Source of the DNA: Candidatus Parvarchaeota archaeon UBA573
GTDB lineage: Archaea > Nanobdellota > Nanobdellia > Parvarchaeales > Parvarchaeaceae
Direction of reading: 5' to 3'
Length of the DNA: 22,574 nucleotides
Assembly (NCBI GenBank): GCA_002502045.1
Contig: DAPE01000009.1
Span: 1-22,574 of the forward strand
Made by a program: the position numbers and the translations under genes. The number at the start of each line of letters is the position of its first letter. Position 1 is the stretch's first letter. Under the pieces are notes generated by a model. That model was given only the letters and a program-made list of their open reading frames with translations. It ran no database searches and was not told the DNA's origin. Shown piece after piece: positions 14,882 to 22,298 of the stretch.

Positions 14882-15370
14882 ATGGTAGAAGAAAAAAAGT
14901 TTCATTCTGTTTTATCCTCAACTGCTGTTAAGTTATCCGTATATTCTTCTTTCCTAGATTTTGGTTTAGCGATATCGGTGTTTTTCTTACAGAGGAAACT
15001 CCTACCAATAGCAATGACTTCTTTCCTTTTAAATTTGTTTGATACTGCAATTGCTTATTTAACATTTGCGATAATCGGTTTATTCCTTGCTGCAATGGCA
15101 TTAAAGTTTAAAGAGAGAATTGTAACAATTAAGCCAAGTAATAAGAATTTACAGCAGGCAAGCATAAGAAAAGTAAAGATATCCTTGCCAAAAGAAAGCT
15201 TTAATGATAATAAGCCTAAAGCGGCCATTCTAAAGGTAGTCTCTGGCCATCCAAATAATGAAATAGAAAGAGTTGTAAGCAAGAACAAAGAAGACTTTAT
15301 AAAATTCAATGGTGTTTGGTACAGAGTGGCTAAGGACAAATTTGATCAGGTCACAAGGCCGGATTATTAG
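14882..15370 (+). CDS. Two-helix membrane protein with cytoplasmic domain
   Basis: A 162-residue protein of unknown family. Hydrophobic segments span about 21-37 and 42-72, with the second possibly a hairpin. They are followed by a basic linker and a soluble tail that ends FIKFNGVWYRVAKDKFDQVTRPDY. The basic residues (KFKERIVTIKPSNK) after the last helix suggest that the C-terminus lies inside the cell. A TATA box at 14854-14864 lies 25 nt upstream of ATG 14882, so it is leaderless. The 97-bp gap to the HExxH gene contains this separate promoter, so they are not obviously an operon. Function unknown. Confidence 0.7.
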   Translation: MVEEKKFHSVLSSTAVKLSVYSSFLDFGLAISVFFLQRKLLPIAMTSFLLNLFDTAIAYLTFAIIGLFLAAMALKFKERIVTIKPSNKNLQQASIRKVKISLPKESFNDNKPKAAILKVVSGHPNNEIERVVSKNKEDFIKFNGVWYRVAKDKFDQVTRPDY

Positions 15371-15413
15371 CTATAAAAGATAATATTTTAATGATGGAAA
15401 AGCTTATAATCAA

Positions 15414-15767
15414 ATGAAAGGACAAGGACTGCCAATTTCAGCTGTAATTATAATAATTTTGGCAGTAGTTATTCTTCTTTTCGTGGTTTTATTAGTAATA
15501 CTTCCTATCTCTAAGACTTCAAACTCGTTAAAACCCCCTTCTTCAAATGTAAGCTCATTTCAATTTGAATGCAGCACAGACTGCAGCTTAGCTAGTAGCC
15601 CAAACCCTGCAAGTACTTCTTTTTGCACAGCGACTTTGCCAGGTTATCCTTCTGTGCACTGCTATAGCACAATACCAGGCACAAGCAATTATGTTTATGG
15701 TAGTGGTAGCTGCATTTACACAGATTCTTTCGGAAAACAGATAACTGCAGATAGCAGTGACTGCTGA
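15414..15767 (+). CDS. Cysteine-rich pilin-like secreted protein
   Basis: A 117-residue protein with a minimal prepilin-type leader: MKGQGLPISAVIIIILAVVI. The K-G-Q site followed by about 25 hydrophobic residues fits class III signal peptides cut after the Gly, although Glu at +5 of the mature form is missing, as in some minor pilins. The exported part, from about residue 33, is Ser/Pro-rich with six cysteines (53, 57, 71, 83, 100, 117), which could form three disulfides outside the cell. Cys117 is the last residue. A TATA box at 15381-15390 lies about 26 nt before ATG 15414, so it is leaderless and monocistronic. It differs from the two edge prepilins in leader length and mature sequence. 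A minor pilin or small disulfide-stabilised surface protein is the likely role. Confidence 0.75.
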   Translation: MKGQGLPISAVIIIILAVVILLFVVLLVILPISKTSNSLKPPSSNVSSFQFECSTDCSLASSPNPASTSFCTATLPGYPSVHCYSTIPGTSNYVYGSGSCIYTDSFGKQITADSSDC

Positions 15768-15808
15768 AAAATAATATTTTAATAAAAATCTGTTTTATGC
15801 AAAGAAAA

Positions 15809-15818
15809 GATATAAATT
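15809..15818 (+). promoter_or_regulatory. TATA box upstream of the DeoC-like gene
   Basis: GATATAAATT sits 25 nt before ATG 15838, the spacing used by leaderless genes here. However, ATG 15838 opens a 25-codon frame that differs from that of the main gene. Confidence 0.6.
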
Positions 15819-15881
15819 AGCAAATACAAATAGTTTTATGGTTGCAGAATTAAATTTCAGTTTTAGATCTGAAAAAATAAA

Positions 15882-16709
15882 TTGTTTTCTAACCAAGGAG
15901 GGAAGCCTCGAATAGCTATGGTTTCTGTTACGTGGCTCGAAGGTTTTGATCCATCATATATTTTTAAATCAAGGGAAGATTTTAAGAATTGGCTTTTGTC
16001 CCATATAGATCTTACTTATCTCCCACCGTATCTTCCTAGTGACGATCTAAAAGCTTTTTTGGATAAGGCTATAAGCTATGGGTTTCAGCGAGTTTGTATC
16101 CCGATTACTTCCATCACAAGAGCAGAGGAATTAATAGGTAAGGATAAAAAACTTGAGTTTATCACTTTCATTTCTTCATTTCATGGAAATAGGAATCTTG
16201 TAGATGAGAAAAAACAGGCTTGCTACACTGCAGTATCTCTGAAGGCAAGTGAAATAGAGTTCAGCCCCGATTTATCATTGCTTGCTGACAATCCAGATCT
16301 TTTCAAGACAGAAATAAGTTCAATTTTAGATATAATAAAACAGGCTAACAAGGTTTCGAAGGTTTACTTAGAAATCGATAAACTACCCGATGAGTTGATA
16401 GAAAAAGCAATACAATTATCACAGGGCTGCCAGCCAGATTATATAAGTATATTCATAAACCTGCTGGAAGAAGAGGACTACGATGGTCAAAATCTAAGTT
16501 TTTCGAAAGTATGGTTTGAAAAAGTAAACAACTCAATAAAAGACGGCAAGAAAACAAAACTAAAAGTCTATGGGAGAATAGACAATTTCAATAACCTCCT
16601 TCCCCTTCTTTATCTGGCTACCAAATATAATTGGAGTTTAGATGATATTAGAATAGGAACTGAGTACGGCTTTGACATACTGGACAGTTTAGACACGTCT
16701 TCGCTGTAA
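15882..16709 (+). CDS. DeoC-like TIM-barrel protein, probably catalytically degenerate; 5' end uncertain
   Basis: A 275-residue frame from TTG 15882; ATG 15918 (MVSVTWLEGF) is a better start codon. HIDLTYLPPYLPSDDLKAFLDKAISYGFQRVCI (41-73), KKQACYTAVSLKASEIEFSPD (110-130), VYLEIDKLPDELIEKAIQL (161-179), KLKVYGRID (226-234) and DIRIGTEYG (255-263) line up with deoxyribose-phosphate aldolase blocks IDHT, KxxEAxxADEID, IETCLL, KxSGGIR and RIGTS. The Schiff-base lysine block (VKTSTG in DeoC) reads DYISIFINL here and the acidic block is altered, so aldolase activity is doubtful, though Lys228 may match the second lysine. The TATA box at 15809-15818 points to ATG 15838, which is in another frame and stops at 15915. 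One extra G in the GGG at 15900-15902 would fuse that start to this protein (LTKEGKPRIAMVSV). A frameshift, sequence error or leader peptide are all possible. Confidence 0.7.
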   Translation: MFSNQGGKPRIAMVSVTWLEGFDPSYIFKSREDFKNWLLSHIDLTYLPPYLPSDDLKAFLDKAISYGFQRVCIPITSITRAEELIGKDKKLEFITFISSFHGNRNLVDEKKQACYTAVSLKASEIEFSPDLSLLADNPDLFKTEISSILDIIKQANKVSKVYLEIDKLPDELIEKAIQLSQGCQPDYISIFINLLEEEDYDGQNLSFSKVWFEKVNNSIKDGKKTKLKVYGRIDNFNNLLPLLYLATKYNWSLDDIRIGTEYGFDILDSLDTSSL

Positions 16710-16775
16710 CTACCTATCAAAGGGTTAAAACACTAATTACAATAAGTTTTTATACCTTAAAAAATTCAATCTTAT

Positions 16776-17528
16776 ATGGGAGTTTTAAAGCTCATATTTT
16801 ATGTTATAGTGGCTATAATCGTTTTTTCATTGATATCTACTTATATAATAAACATAAATGCACCGGAGGTTGCCGGCCTTATAGGGCAGTCTGCGCTTTC
16901 TTTCTTTAAGAGTGCCACATCAAACAATACAATGGTTTCGAATGGTGCTAATTTTTCGTATCCTGGTAACTGGCTTATTTTTTCCCCATCAGTTATAAAT
17001 GGAGTTCCAATATTGTCGCAGAACAACAGCGGTTCAAAAATTATATCAGGTGAACTAACAAATTCATCAATATCTATAATATTGCCAAATTCATACATTT
17101 CAAATATTGTTGAAGACATACCAAGTGTTATTTCCGGCGCGATTTCAAAGAATCTGAGTCTTGCAAGCATAACCAAACTTGCAAAGAATGTTGATTTAGT
17201 TCTGGTGGCAGATTTTAATATCCCGGCCAATTTTTCAAATGCTACTAACATAAATCAAGTAAGTAGTTTCTTAGATGCATTCAAAATAAGCACTTTGAAT
17301 AATTCAAACATAAACTTATCTAACCAAAAAGGGATTTTAATAACAGATAGGAATGTAAGAATTCCCCAGATAGAAAACCTTTCATTTGCATATGTTAAAG
17401 TTGCAATTGCAATTACTGGGAAAACAGTTTGCATGGTCTTTGGTTTAGCATCCGAGAACAGCTCTATAAACAATGTAAACATCGGTTTTAGGAGAGTAAC
17501 TGAAAGTTTAAAGTGCAAAGAAAGTTAA
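16776..17528 (+). CDS. Membrane-anchored extracellular protein, possibly PsbP-like
   Basis: A 250-residue protein. An N-terminal hydrophobic segment at 5-27 (LIFYVIVAIIVFSLIST) acts as a signal anchor. The rest is extracellular by its dozen or so N-x-S/T sequons. NFSYPGNWLIFSP at about 59-71 resembles the opening F-x-YPxxW motif of PsbP-like lipoprotein domains common in archaea, which is followed by a mixed alpha/beta fold. The rest is consistent with this but not diagnostic. Two cysteines near the C-terminus (VCMVFGLASE and LKCKES) may pair. A TATA box (TTTTTATA, 16747-16754) lies about 26 nt before ATG 16776, so it is leaderless. It is followed by the minus-strand tRNA. Function unknown; a surface-exposed binding domain is inferred. 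Confidence 0.7.
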   Translation: MGVLKLIFYVIVAIIVFSLISTYIININAPEVAGLIGQSALSFFKSATSNNTMVSNGANFSYPGNWLIFSPSVINGVPILSQNNSGSKIISGELTNSSISIILPNSYISNIVEDIPSVISGAISKNLSLASITKLAKNVDLVLVADFNIPANFSNATNINQVSSFLDAFKISTLNNSNINLSNQKGILITDRNVRIPQIENLSFAYVKVAIAITGKTVCMVFGLASENSSINNVNIGFRRVTESLKCKES

Positions 17529-17559
17529 TTCTAACCTTTATAAAAACAATAATTTTAAT

Positions 17560-17631
17560 TGGAGCTAGAGGGATTTGCACCCTCACCGTCACGAGCTTCA
17601 GTCGTGTGCCCTCCTATTGGGCGATAGCTCC
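17560..17631 (-). tRNA. tRNA-Phe (GAA)
   Basis: A complete cloverleaf of 72 nt on the minus strand: acceptor GGAGCTA/TAGCTCC with discriminator A, D-stem GCCC/GGGC with loop AATAGGA, anticodon stem CACGA/TCGTG with loop CTGAAGC (anticodon GAA), five-base variable region and T-stem GAGGG/CCCTC. The 3' CCA is not encoded and there is no intron. The T-loop reads TGCAAAT instead of the expected TTCAAAT, so position 55 is G rather than the pseudouridine-forming U. An AT-rich TATA-like stretch at about 17655-17664 lies upstream. Confidence 0.93.
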
Positions 17632-17736
17632 AAGATTATGATTACTTGATTAATATTAATAATTATACTCGCTCAAGAGTTTTTTATAAATTAAATCAAT
17701 GAACTTAATATAAATGTGAAATTCTTATAAAAGGCA

Positions 17737-18771
17737 TCATTGAAATGAGAATTTGCATACTTCATCATTTATGGCTGAGCATTCTTTTTCATTTAATCTA
17801 AGCATTGTTCCAGTAATCTTGTACGAAAGACTGGACAGTATACTTCCCAACAAAAAGCATCTTTTTTCAATCGCATCATCAATATGCAAAGCATTAAATG
17901 AATTGTAGACATCAACCTCCAACAGGTAACCCAAATCATTTTTTAAGGTTGTTATCTTTCCAAAACCGCTTAATATAGATATTACACTTAAATCCATAAT
18001 ACCATATTTTTCTTTTATTAGCTGCAGATTGTACTGTTGATAAAGTTTTGCAAGTTCTTTCCCAGCCTGGTTTTCGATACCATATACACCCTGGCCTATT
18101 ATCTTTCGTAATTTACTAAAAAGATATGGGAAGTAAACTACAGGTATTATTTCAGAGGGTATTGAATTTATGAAGATATCCGTTTCGTCATTAGTTATCT
18201 CAATCTTCTTTAGTTTTTCATTTTTCTCGTCAAATACCTGCGAAGGTATATATGTATATTCATCCTTTGTTTCTTTTACATTAATATTGAAATAATCCGT
18301 ATCAGCGTCTCCTGTGCTTCTGCATTTTTCTTCCGTAACTTCAACGTCTTTGTTAGTTATAATCCTGTAAATCCCTGTTAGTAAGCCAATACTATTAAAA
18401 CAATATGGAGAGTTTGTGATAATGTTCAAAAATGAGTTCATATTTCCGTCTATGCTTATTTTATAATTTCTTAAATCACTTGATATTTTATTTATCCTAC
18501 CTATCCCAAGTTCTTTGAATAATGTGAACATCTCTATCTCGGTTTTTTCTTCGCCTCTTATCTTTAAGCTTTTTCTTTTTATCAAATCCTGTAAAAATGA
18601 GTAGAAAACCGTCGATGAAACCTCTTGAAATATGCTTTTAGTGGCAAGCCCCAATATAATGTTTACTGAATTTTGTATTGATTCAATGCTGCCTTTAGGT
18701 AATACAAGGACTCTAATCTTGTTTAATAGATAAATCCCTCTATCTTCATCGTATTCTAACTCTAAATCCAT
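17737..18771 (-). CDS. Protein with two V4R (4-vinyl reductase-like) domains
   Basis: A 344-residue soluble protein that appears to be a tandem duplication of the V4R fold. The N-terminal module starts RVLVLPKGSIESIQNSVNIILGLATKS and ends SIGLLTGIYRIITN followed by VEVTEEKCRSTGDADTDYFNINV (Cys150). The C-terminal module ends CFLLGSILSSLSYKITGTMLR then LNEKECSAINDEVCKFSF (Cys331, Cys339). In V4R domains the ending is typically EExKCxxxGDxxCxFxV. Module 2 has both cysteines and module 1 has lost the second one (GDADTD). V4R domains bind small hydrophobic ligands or metal and often serve as sensors for transcription regulators; no separate DNA-binding domain is evident here. ATG 18771 lies 25 nt from the shared TATA box at 18791-18801. 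Confidence 0.75.
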   Translation of the reverse strand: MDLELEYDEDRGIYLLNKIRVLVLPKGSIESIQNSVNIILGLATKSIFQEVSSTVFYSFLQDLIKRKSLKIRGEEKTEIEMFTLFKELGIGRINKISSDLRNYKISIDGNMNSFLNIITNSPYCFNSIGLLTGIYRIITNKDVEVTEEKCRSTGDADTDYFNINVKETKDEYTYIPSQVFDEKNEKLKKIEITNDETDIFINSIPSEIIPVVYFPYLFSKLRKIIGQGVYGIENQAGKELAKLYQQYNLQLIKEKYGIMDLSVISILSGFGKITTLKNDLGYLLEVDVYNSFNALHIDDAIEKRCFLLGSILSSLSYKITGTMLRLNEKECSAINDEVCKFSFQ

Positions 18772-18790
18772 ACATTTAGATAATTTCGCA

Positions 18791-18801
18791 AAATTTATAT
18801 G
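18791..18801. promoter_or_regulatory. Single TATA box shared by two divergent genes
   Basis: AAATTTATATG reads as CATATAAATTT on the other strand, so it offers a TATA element in both directions. It is 25 nt from ATG 18771 (minus) and 24 nt from ATG 18820 (plus). No second TATA-like element is apparent in the 48-bp gap. Confidence 0.6.
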
Positions 18802-18819
18802 CTTTTAAATATTAAAATT

Positions 18820-19611
18820 ATGATGGCAACTTTGAAATTTAAGCTTAATACACTTATTTATATGTTTGTTGCCCTGCTTGCAGTAATAATAATAGCAGTA
18901 TTATATATAGTGTTTTTTGTAAATGGTTCTGCAACAAAGAGTATTGGTAATAATTGGTTTAGTATAGACGGCGCAGCGCCAATAATTAATAATGGCAAAC
19001 TATGGGTTAATTTTGCAGGGATAGAAGGTTGTGAGTACTGTGCAATAGAAAGATATGCACTATTTGATGCACTGAGTAATTTTGGGAATTGGACTTATTA
19101 CGGAAAATCTTTAGATATCAACACTTTGCCGGTAACAAATTATTCTCAAACTCCTCAGACAAATACTTTTTTTTATCATGCATATGAAGGAGATTGGACC
19201 TTGAATTTCCTTAATCCGCACCTTCTATATACATCAAATTACATAAATTTTACCTCGGAAGAGCTTTACAATGATCAGTATCCAAATCCTTCTCCATTGC
19301 AGTCCTTTACACCTATCGAAGATAAGTATGCAACAAAATATGACCCACAAGGAGCTGTACCTTTCTCATTGATAGGGGGCAATTTCTTCGAGGTGGGGGC
19401 TGGATCAAGCCTTGTCAACAACGGAGTTCCTATTATATTTGCAGCAAATGGGATAGGGTATATACCAAGCTATATAATAGGCCAATTTAATATTACGGGT
19501 TCAGCTATAAACAAAGGAATAACCCAAGAGGCAGATTATATAACCGCAATGATATGCCAAGACATAAAGAATGCTGCTCCAGTCTGTTCCGAATCGCTGC
19601 CAACGGTTTAA
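18820..19611 (+). CDS. DUF929-like membrane-anchored thioredoxin-fold protein
   Basis: A 263-residue protein from ATG 18820; the frame opens 7 codons earlier at 18799, but that ATG overlaps the TATA box and cannot be transcribed from it. Residues 7-34 are a membrane anchor. Outside it, WVNFAGIEGCEYCAIERYALFDAL carries a CxxC (Cys71, Cys74) in the GxxYCxxERxAL context of DUF929, a thioredoxin-like family of archaea, notably acidophiles. VPFSLIGGNFFEVGAG corresponds to the cis-Pro strand, and two C-terminal cysteines (MICQDIKNAAPVC) also match the family as I recall it. The expected role is thiol-disulfide exchange in proteins outside the membrane, in keeping with the cysteine-rich exported proteins of this region. 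Divergently paired with the V4R protein. Confidence 0.8.
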   Translation: MMATLKFKLNTLIYMFVALLAVIIIAVLYIVFFVNGSATKSIGNNWFSIDGAAPIINNGKLWVNFAGIEGCEYCAIERYALFDALSNFGNWTYYGKSLDINTLPVTNYSQTPQTNTFFYHAYEGDWTLNFLNPHLLYTSNYINFTSEELYNDQYPNPSPLQSFTPIEDKYATKYDPQGAVPFSLIGGNFFEVGAGSSLVNNGVPIIFAANGIGYIPSYIIGQFNITGSAINKGITQEADYITAMICQDIKNAAPVCSESLPTV

Positions 19612-19627
19612 TCTAGAAAATAATTAC

Positions 19628-19637
19628 TTTTATATAC
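19628..19637 (+). promoter_or_regulatory. TATA box that decides the start at 19658
   Basis: TTTTATATAC lies about 26 nt before ATG 19658. It rules out the in-frame upstream start at 19571, which lies inside the preceding gene. Confidence 0.65.
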
Positions 19638-19657
19638 AAACAGATACTTTATATGTT

Positions 19658-20224
19658 ATGGCATTAGCACCAGTTGCATTCGCTATTTCTGCTTTCTCTG
19701 TAGCTGCTATAATTTCAGGTATAAACCTAAAACAAGCTAGCAAAGACAAAACAACTGCCAAAACTTTGGGTGTTATAGTTACTTTGGCTGGAATCGCGAT
19801 ATTTATGGCTTCATTACTCATGATAACTACAACTCCTTACGGAAGCAGTTATCCTGCGGCCAACGTTCAATTGATGTTTTCACTTCTAATGCTAATATTT
19901 GCATTTGTGTGGATAACTTTTGGGATGACTTTATTGTATAACTGGGACATGAAATTCATAGGAGATATGACTATGGTCCTTTTTGTATTTAATTTAATTG
20001 CAGTTATTGCATTGTTCTTCTGGAATTCAGGTTATGCTGTTTATAGCCTTGCGGATTTCGCAATAGTGGAAATAACCTTAATCTCCTACTTATTTGATGA
20101 AGTAGGGTTCTTTGCGCTCACTCATGGCAAGATGAAAGCTAGTCTGCAATCAGGTTTTCTAATTGCGTCTGGTGTCCTTTCAATATTGCTCGCAGTGACT
20201 GCAAGTGGGATAATCCCTTTGTAG
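19658..20224 (+). CDS. Multi-spanning membrane protein, weakly AmiS/UreI-like
   Basis: A 188-residue integral membrane protein with about six hydrophobic segments (about 3-22, 35-57, 70-93, 103-121, 129-148 and 164-185). The start at ATG 19658 (MALAPVAFAISAF) follows from the TATA box; the 29 upstream in-frame codons overlap the DUF929-like gene. The pattern of a W-x-x-F-G-x-x-L helix followed by NWDMKFIGDM and a Trp-containing helix recalls AmiS/UreI-type channels, which conduct urea or short amides, but the match is weak and no catalytic or pore residues can be confirmed. It is followed 20 bp later by a UPF0173 hydrolase with its own strong Shine-Dalgarno, so the two form an operon. The substrate is unknown. 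Confidence 0.75.
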   Translation: MALAPVAFAISAFSVAAIISGINLKQASKDKTTAKTLGVIVTLAGIAIFMASLLMITTTPYGSSYPAANVQLMFSLLMLIFAFVWITFGMTLLYNWDMKFIGDMTMVLFVFNLIAVIALFFWNSGYAVYSLADFAIVEITLISYLFDEVGFFALTHGKMKASLQSGFLIASGVLSILLAVTASGIIPL

Positions 20225-20230
20225 ACAGAT

Positions 20231-20238
20231 AGGAGGTG
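20231..20238 (+). promoter_or_regulatory. Shine-Dalgarno for the UPF0173 gene
   Basis: AGGAGGTG lies 6 nt before ATG 20245. It is the strongest ribosome binding site in the window and marks the second gene of an operon. Confidence 0.8.
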
Positions 20239-20244
20239 TTTTAA

Positions 20245-20898
20245 ATGGTTAGCGTTAAATGGTTGGGTCATGCTGCATGGCTTATAACTTTCAAAGATAC
20301 AAAAATAATAATTGATCCATTTCTTACAAATAATCCAAAGGCAGCAATGAAAGCCGATGATGTTAAAGCAGATATGGTTCTTGTTACACACAACCATTTT
20401 GATCATCTTGGTGATGCATTTAGTATTGCAAAGAGAAACAATGCAAAATTAGTAGGCAAGTTTGAGCTTTCTTTAGATGCTCAAAAAGCAGGTATACCTG
20501 ACGCAAATGCAATTGGCATGAATATAGGCAGTATGGCAAAATTCGGTTCCTTAGAAATCGCGATGGTTCCAGCGATACACAGCGGTAATGAAGGAGGGTT
20601 TATCATAAAAGGAGATGGTAAGACGATATATCATGCAGGAGATACAGCTTTGTTTAGTGATATGCAACTAATAAAAAAATTATACAAGCCAGATATTGCT
20701 ATGCTTCCAATTGGAGGCTTTTTCACAATGGGCCCAAATGAGGCTGCAATAGCTGCCAAATACATAGGTGCAAAGATAGTATTCCCAATGCATTACAATA
20801 CTTTTCCTCCGATAGCACAGGATGCAAATAAATTCGCTAAGATGGTTAAAGGTTCAAAAGTAATTGTATTAGAACCCGGACAAGAAAGAGAGATTTAA
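20245..20898 (+). CDS. UPF0173 (UlaG-like) metallo-beta-lactamase-fold hydrolase
   Basis: A 217-residue metal-dependent hydrolase at the usual length for UPF0173. It opens with VKWLGHAAWLI (His9) and IIIDPFLTNNP. The metal site THNHFDHLGD gives His49-x-His51-x-Asp53-His54, followed by His112 in PAIHSG, Asp133 in YHAGDTALF, and His183 in PMHYNTFPPI. The GGFFTMGPNEAA segment at 157-168 is a UPF0173 hallmark. These proteins bind two metal ions in the cytosol and are thought to hydrolyse phosphodiester or ester bonds; the natural substrate is unknown. Translated from a strong internal Shine-Dalgarno behind the membrane protein gene, which suggests that the two act on the same compound. Confidence 0.93.
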   Translation: MVSVKWLGHAAWLITFKDTKIIIDPFLTNNPKAAMKADDVKADMVLVTHNHFDHLGDAFSIAKRNNAKLVGKFELSLDAQKAGIPDANAIGMNIGSMAKFGSLEIAMVPAIHSGNEGGFIIKGDGKTIYHAGDTALFSDMQLIKKLYKPDIAMLPIGGFFTMGPNEAAIAAKYIGAKIVFPMHYNTFPPIAQDANKFAKMVKGSKVIVLEPGQEREI

Positions 20899-20972
20899 AT
20901 CTTAATTTTAAATTACTGCACAGATTAGAAGCGGTTGAAAGTTATTAATACTACCTTTCTTCATTTGATTTA

Positions 20973-22217
20973 ATGGTAGAATACCACAAACATAAATTAG
21001 AAAATGGTTTGGAGGTCCTATTAAGCCCAAATAACTACCTACATAGTGCTTCAATTACCGTAGGCTTTAAATATGGTCTTTTTAATGAAAGAAATGGAGA
21101 AACAGGAGTTTCCCATTTAATAGAGCATACAGTTTTTGAAGGTTCAAACAAAATAAACCATAAGAAGGTAAAAGATTTTTTAGAAAATAAGATGAATTAT
21201 TATAACGGAGAAACTCACGATGAAATGACAATTTACAGCTTTAAATTTTTTGATCTTTCAAAATATGAGAAGGTATTCTATACGCTATCAGAGATGCTTT
21301 TTGATTCTTCTTTTCTAGAAGATAGTATAAAAAAGGAAAAAAATGCAGTCATAAACGAGGTACAGAGTAAATTCGATTCGGAAATTCAATTAGATGCTAC
21401 TATAGCAAGAGCATACATGTTTAGAAAGCCTGTTTTTACATTTTTAGGAGGGAATCCTAAGGTAATAGACGGTTTATCACGAGAAACTATGCTTGATTTA
21501 TATTCAAAATACTATGCCCCTAATAATGCAGTTATATCCATAACAGGCAACTTCAATTCTAAAGACATAATGTCCGGCATAAAAAATTATTTTGAGAGTA
21601 TAGAAAAAGCCAATGCGAAACCAAAATTAGAAGTTTATACTGGTAGAACTGCTTATAAAAATATACATTTAAAGAGTTTCAATATCTACAAAGGCCAATC
21701 ATCATTAGTATTTGGAATCAAACTACCCGGCGCGTACCAGATATATAATAAAACGGAAAGGGGCAGAGCAGCCATAGTCTACCTAACAGATTTGCTGTCT
21801 GGTAATCTAATGAGGGTTCTACGTGAAAAGACTGGATTAGCTTATTCTGCTGGAGCCGAATTTCATATTGGAATGCATACTGGAAATTTAATGCTGTATA
21901 CAGTCGTTAACAACAAAGATTTTGAAGAGGCTAAGAGTTTAATATTTGATGAAATCGACGACATAGCAGCTGGAGAATTGGATAAAAAACCACTACAAAA
22001 AGCAAAACAAGAACTAAAGCTGAATATTGCAGACTTGGTTGATGATAGCTTTGATCATTCTCAAGCCCTAGTGAGGGGTAAACTAAACTATGGAAAGGAC
22101 ATAAATGAATTATATCGCGAGTCAATGAAACTCAGCCTGGATGATTTAAGGGAAGCAGCAGCGAATTATCTCAAAAAAGAAGGACAAGATAACTCAGTTC
22201 TTGTTACATCAAATTAA
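20973..22217 (+). CDS. M16 family zinc peptidase (processing-peptidase-like)
   Basis: A 414-residue protein with the inverted zinc motif HLIEH (His48, Glu51, His52) in VSHLIEHTVFEG and the third ligand Glu129 in NAVINEVQSKFD, spaced as in insulinase/pitrilysin enzymes. The second half has the M16_C domain, including LRVREKTGLAYS-like sequence (MRVLREKTGLAYSAGAEFH). At about 45 kDa it is a single-unit M16B peptidase that would act as a dimer, like the mitochondrial processing peptidase and bacterial YmxG. There is no signal peptide, so it is cytosolic. A TATA box (TTATTAATA, 20942-20950) lies about 27 nt before ATG 20973, so it is leaderless. Both zinc site and substrate-binding arginine/tyrosine motifs look intact, so it is probably active. 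The substrate is unknown. Confidence 0.93.
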   Translation: MVEYHKHKLENGLEVLLSPNNYLHSASITVGFKYGLFNERNGETGVSHLIEHTVFEGSNKINHKKVKDFLENKMNYYNGETHDEMTIYSFKFFDLSKYEKVFYTLSEMLFDSSFLEDSIKKEKNAVINEVQSKFDSEIQLDATIARAYMFRKPVFTFLGGNPKVIDGLSRETMLDLYSKYYAPNNAVISITGNFNSKDIMSGIKNYFESIEKANAKPKLEVYTGRTAYKNIHLKSFNIYKGQSSLVFGIKLPGAYQIYNKTERGRAAIVYLTDLLSGNLMRVLREKTGLAYSAGAEFHIGMHTGNLMLYTVVNNKDFEEAKSLIFDEIDDIAAGELDKKPLQKAKQELKLNIADLVDDSFDHSQALVRGKLNYGKDINELYRESMKLSLDDLREAAANYLKKEGQDNSVLVTSN

Positions 22218-22298
22218 TCTTAGAGTTTATAAATTCGCTTTAAAATTTAATCAAGGTTTTTATTACTATTGGAATTAGATTATATAATCGATTAACAT

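Noticed and set aside
18799..18819. Start of the DUF929-like gene at ATG 18799
   Set aside because: This ATG overlaps the TATA box, so it cannot lie on an mRNA started by it.
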